The translations under genes were made by a program, and so were the position numbers. Shown here one piece after another: positions 57,255 to 64,000 of a DNA stretch of 64,000 bases (within the stretch, counting starts at the first letter, position 1; each line of letters opens with the position of its first letter). Under the pieces are notes generated by a model. The model was not told the DNA's origin. It made no database searches and worked only from the letters and a program-made list of their open reading frames with translations. Source of the stretch: an uncultured Winogradskyella sp. (GTDB lineage: Bacteria; Bacteroidota; Bacteroidia; Flavobacteriales; Flavobacteriaceae); contig NZ_CANMJY010000013.1 of NCBI RefSeq assembly GCF_947498345.1, positions 1 to 64,000 of the forward strand. The letters are read 5' to 3'.

Positions 57255-58095
57255 GGTTTTAAAATCAGGATTTTATTCAACGATTCAAGACCATGGACGC
57301 TTTGGGTATCGCGAATATGGTGTTCCTTCTTCTGGTGCTATGGACTTGTATTCTAGTCAATTTGCTAATACACTTCTTGGCAATGAAGGAGATAGTACTG
57401 TTATTGAAATGACTATGATTGGTGGCATATTTCAATTTTTAAAGCCTACTCTAATTGCAATTTCGGGAGGGTTTATGAGCCCAAAATTAAATGAAGAGTC
57501 TATAAAGCAAAATACTGTTATTAAGGTTAATTCTAATGATATATTGAGTTTTGGGCAAGTCACTAAAGGGTTTAGGACCTACTTGGCAGTTAAGGGAGGT
57601 ATAAAGTCTCACTCAGTTTTAAAAAGTAAAAGTCAATATAGTCCAATTACCAAATTGAGTACAATCAGTATAGGGAACATACTTAAATATAAACCTCATT
57701 ATGGCAAATTTCTAAGACCAAATGCTTCTGTTAAATATGAAGCCTCAATTTTATCAGATAGTACTTTAGAAGCTTTTGCTGGTCCGGAATTTAATCAACT
57801 TTCTAAACACTTAAAAGAGTTCTTAATAAATAGTGAGTTTAAAGTTTCGAAGTATAATAATAGAATGGCTTATCAGTTAGAACCCTTATGTAATAACAAT
57901 TTAAATTCTATAGTAACTTCACCTGTGTTACCTGGAACAGTGCAATTAACACCAAAAGGCAATTTAATAATTCTTATGAGAGATTGCCAAACCACTGGAG
58001 GTTATCCAAGGGTATTGCAACTAACAGAAAAATCAATTAATATTTTGAGTCAAAAAGCTGCAGGAAATAGCTTAAAAATCAGACTAAAAGATTAG
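57247..58095 (+). CDS. pxpC: 5-oxoprolinase subunit C (KipA / biotin-dependent carboxyltransferase-like)
   Basis: A 282-residue KipA-type protein with the signature GFYSTIQDHGRFGYREYGVP, SSGAMDLYSSQFANTLLGN and IEMTMIGG at the N-terminus. The C-terminal PxpC segment has LPGTVQLTPKGNLIILMRD and TTGGYPRV. With PxpA and PxpB it completes the ATP-dependent prokaryotic 5-oxoprolinase. It is the last gene of the operon: no terminator hairpin is visible, but a separate promoter for the next cassette follows within 30 nt. Confidence 0.93.
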   Translation: MLKVLKSGFYSTIQDHGRFGYREYGVPSSGAMDLYSSQFANTLLGNEGDSTVIEMTMIGGIFQFLKPTLIAISGGFMSPKLNEESIKQNTVIKVNSNDILSFGQVTKGFRTYLAVKGGIKSHSVLKSKSQYSPITKLSTISIGNILKYKPHYGKFLRPNASVKYEASILSDSTLEAFAGPEFNQLSKHLKEFLINSEFKVSKYNNRMAYQLEPLCNNNLNSIVTSPVLPGTVQLTPKGNLIILMRDCQTTGGYPRVLQLTEKSINILSQKAAGNSLKIRLKD

Positions 58096-58122
58096 TGGCG
58101 TAAGAAAAATTGTAATAAAAAC

Positions 58123-58152
58123 TTGTAATCTGCAATAAATTGTATAAATTTA
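58123..58152 (+). promoter_or_regulatory. Promoter of the four-gene kinase cassette
   Basis: TTG (58123-58125), 19 nt, TAAATTTA (58145-58152). The leader to the first ATG at 58229 is about 70 nt and contains no gene, enough room for a regulatory structure, though none was identified. Confidence 0.6.
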
Positions 58153-58228
58153 GGTCAATCCTAATAATTCCTAAAACCCTTAATTAGTAAACTCAATACT
58201 AATAATTAACTTCTAAACTAACTGAAAA

Positions 58229-58621
58229 ATGAGCAAACCTAAAGGCTTAATTTCTCCTGACGAGGCGAAAAGCTTAAATGACGCTTACACGCCGCGATGC
58301 GTACTTGTGAGCAAAGACGTTACAAAACGACCAGACAACAGATCTTCCTGGTACTCTCTTGAAGAGATTGAAAACTTTCTTAGCTATGCTAAAGAAGAAG
58401 CAAAAAAACTCGGTTACGAAATGGATGGCATACGCATTTATTGCGGTGCTTATCCTGATGATGGAAGTGGAGCAGGCTATTCTACATCGTTTATTGTACC
58501 AACTTCATCTAACAAAGAAGGCGAAGAGGGAGGTTATGGCCAAAGCCATGACATCCAAGGAGCAAGCGGTTTGAATAAAGGTAGTCAAGGCGACCCACCT
58601 AATGCCAATTATCCACAGTAA
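58229..58621 (+). CDS. Unrecognised small soluble protein, paralogue of the next gene
   Basis: A 130-residue protein without signal peptide. It shares an unusual pattern with the next gene: GLISPDEAKSL near the start, DNRSSWYSLEEIENFL (36-51), LGYEMDGIRIYCGAYP (61-76), a F-x-VPT strand, DIQ near 108, and the C-terminus LNKGSQGDPPNANYPQ. I know no family with this set. The Trp-rich, conserved core and the strictly kept tail suggest a folded domain with a functional C-terminal motif. It is the first gene of a four-gene unit with a 7-TM protein and a histidine kinase, and has its own promoter. Confidence 0.8.
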   Translation: MSKPKGLISPDEAKSLNDAYTPRCVLVSKDVTKRPDNRSSWYSLEEIENFLSYAKEEAKKLGYEMDGIRIYCGAYPDDGSGAGYSTSFIVPTSSNKEGEEGGYGQSHDIQGASGLNKGSQGDPPNANYPQ

Positions 58622-58661
58622 GACTTCTGTATTAGCATTAACTAATTTAAATTAACTAATT

Positions 58662-59183
58662 ATGAAAAATTTTGGATTACTAATTCTTGGCATCATATTA
58701 GGTGCCTTGATTATGTACTTTTATTGTTGCAAAGACTCTGGTATTACAGACCCTCAACCACCAGATATTGAGGAGCCTTATGGTTTAATTTCACCAGAGG
58801 AAGCGAGAGCTTTAGATAAAGCGTATAGCATAAAGCATAGAATTATCAATGACTCTTTATTTAAAAAGTCTACTACTGGTGGTGATAACAGATCGTCGTG
58901 GTGGTCTATTGAAGATATTCAAAACTATATCAACTATGCAGAGAACCAAGCAGGCGAACTGGGCTATACTATGGATGGTTTGCGTTTGTATTTGGGTGCA
59001 TACCCTAGCTCTAAGACCGAGAATGGTTTAACCACAATGTTTTTTGTACCAACTGGAATAAAGAACACCTCTGAGGGAAGTATACTTCCTATGCCACAAG
59101 GGGGGAGTAGTGATATCCAGAATGCTAATGCTTTGAACAAAGGAAGCCAAGGAGATCCACCAGGTGCTAACTACCCTCAATAG
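58662..59183 (+). CDS. Membrane-anchored paralogue of the preceding protein
   Basis: A 173-residue protein. Residues 5-22 form a membrane helix followed by CC at 22-23, then a short Pro-rich linker and the same domain as the preceding protein: GLISPEEARAL (41-51), DNRSSWWSIEDIQNYI (75-90), LGYTMDGLRLYLGAYP (100-115), FFVPT, DIQNANALNKGSQGDPPGAN and the YPQ end. By the positive-inside rule the domain should face the periplasm, so the pair may occupy both sides of the inner membrane. There is no strict lipobox. It lies 40 nt after its paralogue and 5 nt before the 7-TM gene. Confidence 0.8.
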   Translation: MKNFGLLILGIILGALIMYFYCCKDSGITDPQPPDIEEPYGLISPEEARALDKAYSIKHRIINDSLFKKSTTGGDNRSSWWSIEDIQNYINYAENQAGELGYTMDGLRLYLGAYPSSKTENGLTTMFFVPTGIKNTSEGSILPMPQGGSSDIQNANALNKGSQGDPPGANYPQ

Positions 59184-59188
59184 AGTAT

Positions 59189-59884
59189 ATGTCTAACTAC
59201 ATATTAGCTATACATATTATAGAGCTAATAGCTGCATTAGCTGGTACTTATTACTATTTAAAAACTATGGATAACCAAATGAAAATTTTCATTTGGTATC
59301 TGTGGTTTGTCGTTTTTATCGAAACCGTTGGAATGTATGGTCTTTTGTTTCAAAATAATTACGATAATAAATGGTTTATTTGGGTGAAGAATAGTGTTTT
59401 CTGTTCCAACATATGGCTTTACAATATATATTCTTTTGTATCTATTTTAATATTTGGAAAATTTTATTCGCAGATACTAGATGATAAATTTTCAAAAATT
59501 ATTATAAAATTTGCGGTTATCATTTATGTAGTATTTTCAATTTCATACTTTATAATTAGCGGCACATTCTTTTCTAAGTCTTTACCTTATGATGTTTTAT
59601 TAGAAACATTTATAGTGTTCATTTTTGTGATGTTATATTATAGACAATTATTAAAAAGTGATAAAATTTTGCACTTTTATCGATTACCCATATTCTATAT
59701 TAGTTCTAGTTTACTTTTATGGTACTTGTGTGTAACGCCCTTATTTATTTTTAATGGATATATTTATGAAGCTAATCAAAATTTTATTCAATTTAGACAC
59801 ATTTATCTTTTTATAGTTAATATCTTTCTATATTCATGTTATACCTTTGCCTTTCTATATACAATTCGCTACAAAAGCCAATAA
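59189..59884 (+). CDS. Seven-transmembrane protein, unknown, upstream of the kinase
   Basis: A 231-residue protein with about seven hydrophobic helices (3-25, 32-52, 70-95, 105-127, 133-150, 160-182, 200-225) and short loops. The pattern resembles the 7-TM sensor modules found fused to histidine kinases in Bacteroidota, but here it is separate. No ligand-binding motif is recognised. It starts 5 nt after the anchored paralogue and its 3' end overlaps the kinase ORF, so it is almost surely co-expressed. Confidence 0.75.
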   Translation: MSNYILAIHIIELIAALAGTYYYLKTMDNQMKIFIWYLWFVVFIETVGMYGLLFQNNYDNKWFIWVKNSVFCSNIWLYNIYSFVSILIFGKFYSQILDDKFSKIIIKFAVIIYVVFSISYFIISGTFFSKSLPYDVLLETFIVFIFVMLYYRQLLKSDKILHFYRLPIFYISSSLLLWYLCVTPLFIFNGYIYEANQNFIQFRHIYLFIVNIFLYSCYTFAFLYTIRYKSQ

Positions 59885-60660
59885 GTGATGAAGAACTTGC
59901 GCTTCTAGCATATGTAGCCTTTTTTGTATTCACTATAGTTGTAGTTTTTGTGATTTTTTTTCTGACTTTTCAAAAACGAAAAAACCAATTATTAATAGAT
60001 AAATTAAAGCAACAGCAAAAGTTTGAAGAGGAGTTGTCTGAGGCACAACAAGAGATTCAGGAAGAAACCTTAAAACATGTTGGCAGAGAACTACACGATA
60101 ATGTTGGGCAACTTTTATCTTTTGCTACAATGCAAATGAATGCTGCTGGTAAAGTGGTAAGTGATGATGTAAAACCTAAGGTCAATAATGCCTCAGAAGC
60201 TCTTAAAGAAAGCCTTTCAGAGGTACGAGCCTTATCAAAATCTTTAAATAGCGATGTTATTTTTAATCTGGGTTTTGATGCCTCGGTTAAAAATGAGATA
60301 GATCGTTTAAATAAGTCTGGTTTTATTGAAGCCAACCTAATTATTAAAGGCGAAAAACTAAACTTTGAAAACAAAAAAGATGAGATCATTTTGTTTAGAA
60401 TCCTGCAGGAATTTATCTCTAACACCATAAAGTATGCTAATGCCGAAAATCTAAGTGTAACTATAAACTATGGTAAAGAATTCTTGAAAATTAAACTTGA
60501 AGATGATGGTATCGGTTTCGATATGACTGAAGCAGAACAAGGTTCTGGTATGACCAATATGAAAAAACGTGCAGAATTGATTAATACAGGATTTCAATTA
60601 AACTCTCAACCAGAAAGCGGAACCATACTTAATTTAAAGTATCCTTACAGAACGGATTAA
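59836..60660 (+). CDS. Sensor histidine kinase (HisKA_3-like), orphan
   Basis: A 274-residue kinase with one membrane helix (about 22-45), a coiled coil (50-80) and a kinase core. The phospho-acceptor is His87 in GRELHDNVGQLLSF, as in NarX-type kinases. The ATPase domain has the N-box LQEFISNTIKYANA and G-box EDDGIGFD, then GSGMTNMKKRAELI. There is no response-regulator gene nearby, so its partner is elsewhere. The ATG at 59836 gives a 49-nt overlap with the 7-TM gene; no later in-frame ATG/GTG/TTG is available before the membrane helix, so a non-standard start (near 59881) cannot be excluded. Confidence 0.9.
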   Translation: MLYLCLSIYNSLQKPISDEELALLAYVAFFVFTIVVVFVIFFLTFQKRKNQLLIDKLKQQQKFEEELSEAQQEIQEETLKHVGRELHDNVGQLLSFATMQMNAAGKVVSDDVKPKVNNASEALKESLSEVRALSKSLNSDVIFNLGFDASVKNEIDRLNKSGFIEANLIIKGEKLNFENKKDEIILFRILQEFISNTIKYANAENLSVTINYGKEFLKIKLEDDGIGFDMTEAEQGSGMTNMKKRAELINTGFQLNSQPESGTILNLKYPYRTD

Positions 60661-61355
60661 GTTTCGCATGCCTCCCAAATTGCGTTTTTGGGTAAAGGAG
60701 CAGTAATGCTAAGATTTTCTTTTTTTACAGGATGTACAAACTCTAATATTTTAGCATGCAGACTTATACTAGCGTCTTTATTACTACGATTAAAACCATA
60801 CTTTAAATCACCTTTTATAGGACATCCAATTTTAGATAATTGACAACGTATTTGATGATGCCTACCAGTTTCTAAGTTTATTTCTAACAAATAAAAATTG
60901 TCTAACTTTTTAATCAAACTATAATTTAGTACTGCTTTTTTACTGCCTGCTACCTCTTTATTATATGCCATTGATTTATTGTTCTTAGGATTCTTTTTTA
61001 ACCAATGTATTAATCTGTCTGAAGTTTTTGGTGGCTCATTTTTTACTAGAGCCCAATAGGTTTTTTTAGCTTTTTTTTCAGCAAACAACTTGTTAAGTCT
61101 TGGTAAGGCTTTGCTGGTTTTAGAGAAGAGTACAATACCTGTAGTAGGTCTATCTAAACGATGTACTACACCAAGATACACATTCCCTGGTTTGTTATAT
61201 TTATCTTTTATATAATCCTTTACAACATCGCTCAAAGGTTTATCTCCGGTTTTATCACCTTGCACAATATCTCCAGCACGTTTATTAACCATTATAACGT
61301 GATTGTCTTCGTAAAGAACTTGTAAATTAGATTTATTTGATAATGTTTTAGACAT
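60657..61355 (-). CDS. RluA-family pseudouridine synthase
   Basis: A 232-residue enzyme that isomerises uridine to pseudouridine in rRNA or tRNA. The catalytic Asp is in VHRLDRPTTGIVLFSKT (about residue 68). The N-terminus VLYEDNHVIMVNKRAGD and the C-terminal ETGRHHQIRCQLSKIGCPIKG are typical. There is no S4 domain, placing it nearer RluA/RluC-short or TruC-type enzymes; the target site is not readable. Its stop overlaps that of the kinase by 4 nt (convergent). Confidence 0.92.
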   Translation of the reverse strand: MSKTLSNKSNLQVLYEDNHVIMVNKRAGDIVQGDKTGDKPLSDVVKDYIKDKYNKPGNVYLGVVHRLDRPTTGIVLFSKTSKALPRLNKLFAEKKAKKTYWALVKNEPPKTSDRLIHWLKKNPKNNKSMAYNKEVAGSKKAVLNYSLIKKLDNFYLLEINLETGRHHQIRCQLSKIGCPIKGDLKYGFNRSNKDASISLHAKILEFVHPVKKENLSITAPLPKNAIWEACET

Positions 61356-61608
61356 ACCCTAAAAATTTTAATACAAATACACTAAGGAATGTATAAATTA
61401 AAAACAGGCAAAGATTACCAATAATACCTATGTACTTTTTATAATCGTTGTTTTCTTTTTTGATAATAGATATTATACCAAAAATTAAACCTATTAAAAG
61501 TAAAAAGTGAAATAGTAGTGTTACTAAACTATGATCTATAATAAATGAAAGTATGATTAAAATTATAGAGTAAATGAATAGTTTAAATGACCAGTTTTTA
61601 TATATCAC
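61348..61608 (-). CDS. Small membrane protein of unknown function
   Basis: An 86-residue, very hydrophobic protein with three likely helices (about 8-24, 27-48, 62-84) and a short KKENNDYKK loop. It overlaps the pseudouridine-synthase gene by 8 nt and is therefore likely translated with it. No family is recognised. Confidence 0.6.
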   Translation of the reverse strand: MIYKNWSFKLFIYSIILIILSFIIDHSLVTLLFHFLLLIGLIFGIISIIKKENNDYKKYIGIIGNLCLFLIYTFLSVFVLKFLGYV

Positions 61609-61646
61609 AATTAAAATTTTGAATACACTTTAGTAAGTATGATCAT

Positions 61647-62465
61647 CTAATACTGTTCCTTGTCATTTGGGAAGTCTTTTGATTTTACATCATCAACATA
61701 TTGTCCAATGGCTTTAGTCATATCCTCATATAGATTCATATAACGACGTAAAAATCTAGGGTTAAACTCGTGAGTCATACCAATCATATCATGAAGCACT
61801 AAAACCTGCCCGTCAACGCCATCTCCAGCACCTATACCAATTACAGGAATCGATACACTTTCTGCTACTTCTTTAGCTAAAGCTGCTGGGATTTTTTCTA
61901 GTACAATAGCAAAGCAACCAGCTTTTTCTAGCATAATAGCATCATCTTTAAGTTGTTGCGCTTCTTGTTCTTCTTTGGCTCTCACTGTGTATGTTCCAAA
62001 TTTATATATAGATTGTGGCGTTAGACCCAAATGTCCCATTACGGGAACTCCAGCATTGAGAATACGTTTTATAGAATCTTTAATTTCCTTTCCGCCTTCT
62101 AGTTTTACAGCATGTCCGCCAGACTCTTTCATAATACGTATGGCAGAACGCAAAGCTTCTTTAGGATCACTTTGATACGTTCCGAACGGTAAATCTACAA
62201 CAACCAAAGCTCTATCTATAGCTCTTACTACCGAAGACGCATGATAAATCATTTGGTCTAAAGTAATTGGTAAAGTCGTTTCGTGACCTGCCATTACATT
62301 ACTTGCAGAATCACCAACCAAAATTACATCTACACCAGCACCATCTACGATTTTTGCCATAGTGTAGTCATAAGCGGTAAGCATAGATATTTTTTCGCCC
62401 TTAGACTTCATATCCACCAAAGTTTTTACGGTAATTCTTTTGTATTCTTTTTTTGCTACTGACAT
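61647..62465 (-). CDS. panB: 3-methyl-2-oxobutanoate hydroxymethyltransferase
   Basis: Cytosolic enzyme that adds a hydroxymethyl group from 5,10-methylene-tetrahydrofolate to 2-oxoisovalerate, giving ketopantoate for pantothenate and CoA. Its 272 residues match the family. Motifs include [65 protein letters not shown] and [19 protein letters not shown], covering Mg and substrate ligands. No panC or panD is adjacent. TATTTTTA about 25 nt upstream on the minus strand may be its -7 element. Confidence 0.96.
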   Translation of the reverse strand: MSVAKKEYKRITVKTLVDMKSKGEKISMLTAYDYTMAKIVDGAGVDVILVGDSASNVMAGHETTLPITLDQMIYHASSVVRAIDRALVVVDLPFGTYQSDPKEALRSAIRIMKESGGHAVKLEGGKEIKDSIKRILNAGVPVMGHLGLTPQSIYKFGTYTVRAKEEQEAQQLKDDAIMLEKAGCFAIVLEKIPAALAKEVAESVSIPVIGIGAGDGVDGQVLVLHDMIGMTHEFNPRFLRRYMNLYEDMTKAIGQYVDDVKSKDFPNDKEQY

Positions 62466-62567
62466 TGCGAATAATTTTTGTGGATTGTAAAAATAACGAG
62501 TTTTGTTATAAAAATCTAAATTAATTCATTATTAAAGCCCTTCTTCATTAGCAAATATAGGGTATAA

Positions 62568-62599
62568 TTTGGTTACTACCAAAAAAAACCATAAATTTG
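62568..62599 (+). promoter_or_regulatory. Bacteroidota promoter of the integrase gene
   Basis: TTTG (62568-62571), 20 nt, TAAATTTG (62592-62599), both elements matching the consensus. The leader to ATG 62624 is about 18 nt, which also argues against the upstream TTG start at 62597, because that codon is part of the -7 box. Confidence 0.75.
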
Positions 62600-62623
62600 T
62601 TGTGTACAAAAATATTACCATTT

Positions 62624-63937
62624 ATGGAAAAGGGCGAAATCCTTAGAAAATACAAGCTAAATATAGATAAAACAATTAAATCTTTATCGATTTATCCCAA
62701 GACTTATAAGAAGTTAAAGTCAATGGATAAACAATGGATTGTTTGTTTTAGGGTTTTTAGGCCTTTGGAGGATAAAAGAAAGAAGTTTGTATTCAAGCGT
62801 ATTAAGATAAATGGTGAAATGGTAAATTTAAACCAGGAAAAAGACCACGATAAGCGAATATATATAGCCGAACTTTTAAGAGACACTATTAAATACGATT
62901 TACTAAACCATGAACGCATTATAATAGGGTTTATGTATGGAACGGACAAAGCTAAAGAAATATATCCTCATGTATTTGAAATTGCCCCATCAAAAGAAAG
63001 TCTAAATTTTGTTTCAATTGAAGATGCTTTTAAAGAGGTTTACGATAAGATTAAAAACAACAACTCTATAAGCTTAAGCAGTAAAAATGAGTACTTAAGT
63101 AAATGGAACGGTTTTTTACATGATATAGGCGACAAAAAGAATCTTCATGTAACAGAGTTTAATAGAGAGCTTGTAGAAAATTATTTAAATCAAAAAGGAA
63201 AAACGGTAAGTGGGACTACTTATAATTTTATAAGGGGTCGTTTAGGGTCTATGCTTAAAGAACTTAGAAAATTAGGTTATATAAAAGAGGATTTTATGGA
63301 CTTGATAGATACCCGTAAGTATACCAACACTAAAAACAAGCCATTTAACCCTAAGCAAATTAAGAAATTATCAGTGTTGTTAAAGCCAGATGAATACATG
63401 AGGTTTTATGTAAATCATATTTATTGTGGTTTAATGCGACCAACAGCAGCAGCTTTATTACAAGTTAAACACATAGACTTAGAAAACAGAAAGTTTAATT
63501 TAGAAGATAAGACTAATAGAGGTAAATGGAATTTTATAAGACATATAGTAGATCCTCTCTATAAAGTATACAAAGAATTAGATTTAAGCGACCCAGAAGC
63601 TTATATATTTGGACGTAAGGGATTTTGTGAAAGATGGAAAGTATCAGATAGGCGCAAGGCAACTATAAAAGGGGAAATGATAAGACACTATATCGATAAG
63701 GTAGGTGGGGATAGTGAGCATACTTTAAAATCGTTTAGACATAATGGGATAGGAAATTTTTACAAAACAGCCTATGATAGTAATGTAGAAAAAGGTATAC
63801 CGCATCCTCAAGAAGAAGCTTTAAAAGAGATAATAAAGTATACGCATCATAGTACAACTAGAGAGGTTATGCCTTATTTAAGAATGGTTGTACCAGAGCT
63901 TAACGAAGATTATTCAAAGCATATTAAAGGAATTTAA
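62624..63937 (+). CDS. Tyrosine recombinase / integrase
   Basis: A 437-residue site-specific recombinase. The N-terminal arm-binding part spans about 1-130 and the SAM-like core-binding domain about 130-230 (SISLSSKNEYLSKWNGFLHD). The catalytic domain has Arg272 (CGLMRPTAAALL), the KSFRHN box with Lys369 where His is usual and Arg372, His409 (THHSTTREV) and the nucleophile Tyr418 (MPYLRM). So all positions except box-II His are conventional. Such integrases belong to conjugative or phage-like elements. No tRNA or att site could be assigned; the remaining element, if any, lies to the right of the window. Divergent from panB. Confidence 0.88.
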   Translation: MEKGEILRKYKLNIDKTIKSLSIYPKTYKKLKSMDKQWIVCFRVFRPLEDKRKKFVFKRIKINGEMVNLNQEKDHDKRIYIAELLRDTIKYDLLNHERIIIGFMYGTDKAKEIYPHVFEIAPSKESLNFVSIEDAFKEVYDKIKNNNSISLSSKNEYLSKWNGFLHDIGDKKNLHVTEFNRELVENYLNQKGKTVSGTTYNFIRGRLGSMLKELRKLGYIKEDFMDLIDTRKYTNTKNKPFNPKQIKKLSVLLKPDEYMRFYVNHIYCGLMRPTAAALLQVKHIDLENRKFNLEDKTNRGKWNFIRHIVDPLYKVYKELDLSDPEAYIFGRKGFCERWKVSDRRKATIKGEMIRHYIDKVGGDSEHTLKSFRHNGIGNFYKTAYDSNVEKGIPHPQEEALKEIIKYTHHSTTREVMPYLRMVVPELNEDYSKHIKGI

Positions 63938-63941
63938 AAAA

Positions 63942-63982
63942 TTAACATACATCAATAAATAGCCATTATTAACATATGTTAA
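63942..63982. other. Repeated and palindromic TTAACATA sites downstream of the integrase
   Basis: TTAACATA occurs at 63942-63949 and 63969-63976, the second inside a perfect 14-bp palindrome TTAACATATGTTAA (63969-63982). The layout resembles an operator or recombinase/excisionase site just after the integrase gene. The short distance to the window edge prevents a firm call. Confidence 0.4.
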
Positions 63983-64000
63983 GAGATAATGTCATAATTT

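Noticed and set aside
62466..62623. tRNA or attachment site next to the integrase
   Set aside because: No cloverleaf or T-loop sequence (GGTTCGAATC-like) is present, and no direct repeat flanking the gene can be seen within the window.

Overview
The window is a stretch of chromosome from a low-GC member of the Bacteroidota, most likely a marine Flavobacteriaceae species. The case rests on four kinds of evidence. Several genes carry promoters matching the Bacteroidota consensus (TTG or TTTG, about 19-20 nt, then TAnnTTTG). Secreted proteins end in type IX secretion (T9SS) sorting tails. There are many signal peptides ending in A-Q and many SPII lipoproteins. Products such as the NhaC antiporter, YifB/ComM, the ABC-F ATPase and the LytTR pair look flavobacterial. 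Genus is not determinable by eye. No rRNA, tRNA, CRISPR array or insertion sequence was seen; the only clear RNA gene is the small SRP RNA (ffs).

Layout. 1-9.7 kb: the start of a large repeat-bearing secreted protein (cut by the left edge), several envelope lipoproteins and secreted proteins, fumarylacetoacetase, glyA, and a lipoprotein glutaminyl cyclase. 9.7-15.4 kb: ffs with a textbook promoter, an SDR, fructose-6-phosphate aldolase, a thioredoxin-fold lipoprotein lacking its CxxC, an ABC-F ATPase with one degenerate ATP site, and a decayed small gene. 15.6-19.1 kb: an oxidative-stress block (katG, ankyrin protein, 2-Cys peroxiredoxin). 19.2-29.8 kb: NhaC antiporter, YdjM-type membrane protein, a methionine gamma-lyase-like enzyme divergent from an Lrp regulator, CPBP protein, a Tat-exported ankyrin protein, lpdA, and an LRR/T9SS protein. 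29.8-36.2 kb: LytTR two-component pair, small membrane proteins, a TPR gene remnant, an ECF sigma factor with a tiny overlapping partner, an MscS-type channel, and a DEAD-family helicase with a DEVD motif. 36.3-49.1 kb: pabB, tilS, adenine deaminase, YheT hydrolase, a 1,200-codon FG-GAP/VCBS T9SS gene broken by one missing base, comM, and an LVIVD lipoprotein. 49.2-58.1 kb: sigma/anti-sigma-barrel pair, TPR membrane protein, and the tightly coupled operon DUF2891-Nramp-like-pxpA-pxpB-pxpC. 58.1-60.7 kb: a four-gene cassette with its own promoter (two unrecognised paralogous small proteins, a 7-TM protein, a histidine kinase). 60.7-64 kb: RluA-type synthase, panB, and a tyrosine recombinase that may open a mobile element beyond the right edge.

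The most promising undescribed system is the 58.2-60.7 kb cassette. Two paralogues, one predicted cytoplasmic and one membrane-anchored, share an invariant C-terminal motif and are co-transcribed with a 7-TM protein and an orphan kinase. Second is the Pxp operon: its Nramp homologue has lost the metal-binding DPGN and MPH motifs, so it may carry something other than a metal ion, possibly 5-oxoproline. A glutaminyl cyclase elsewhere in the window makes N-terminal pyroglutamate, so production and degradation of pyroglutamate may be linked in this organism.

All calls come from reading the sequence and recalled family knowledge; no database search was run.
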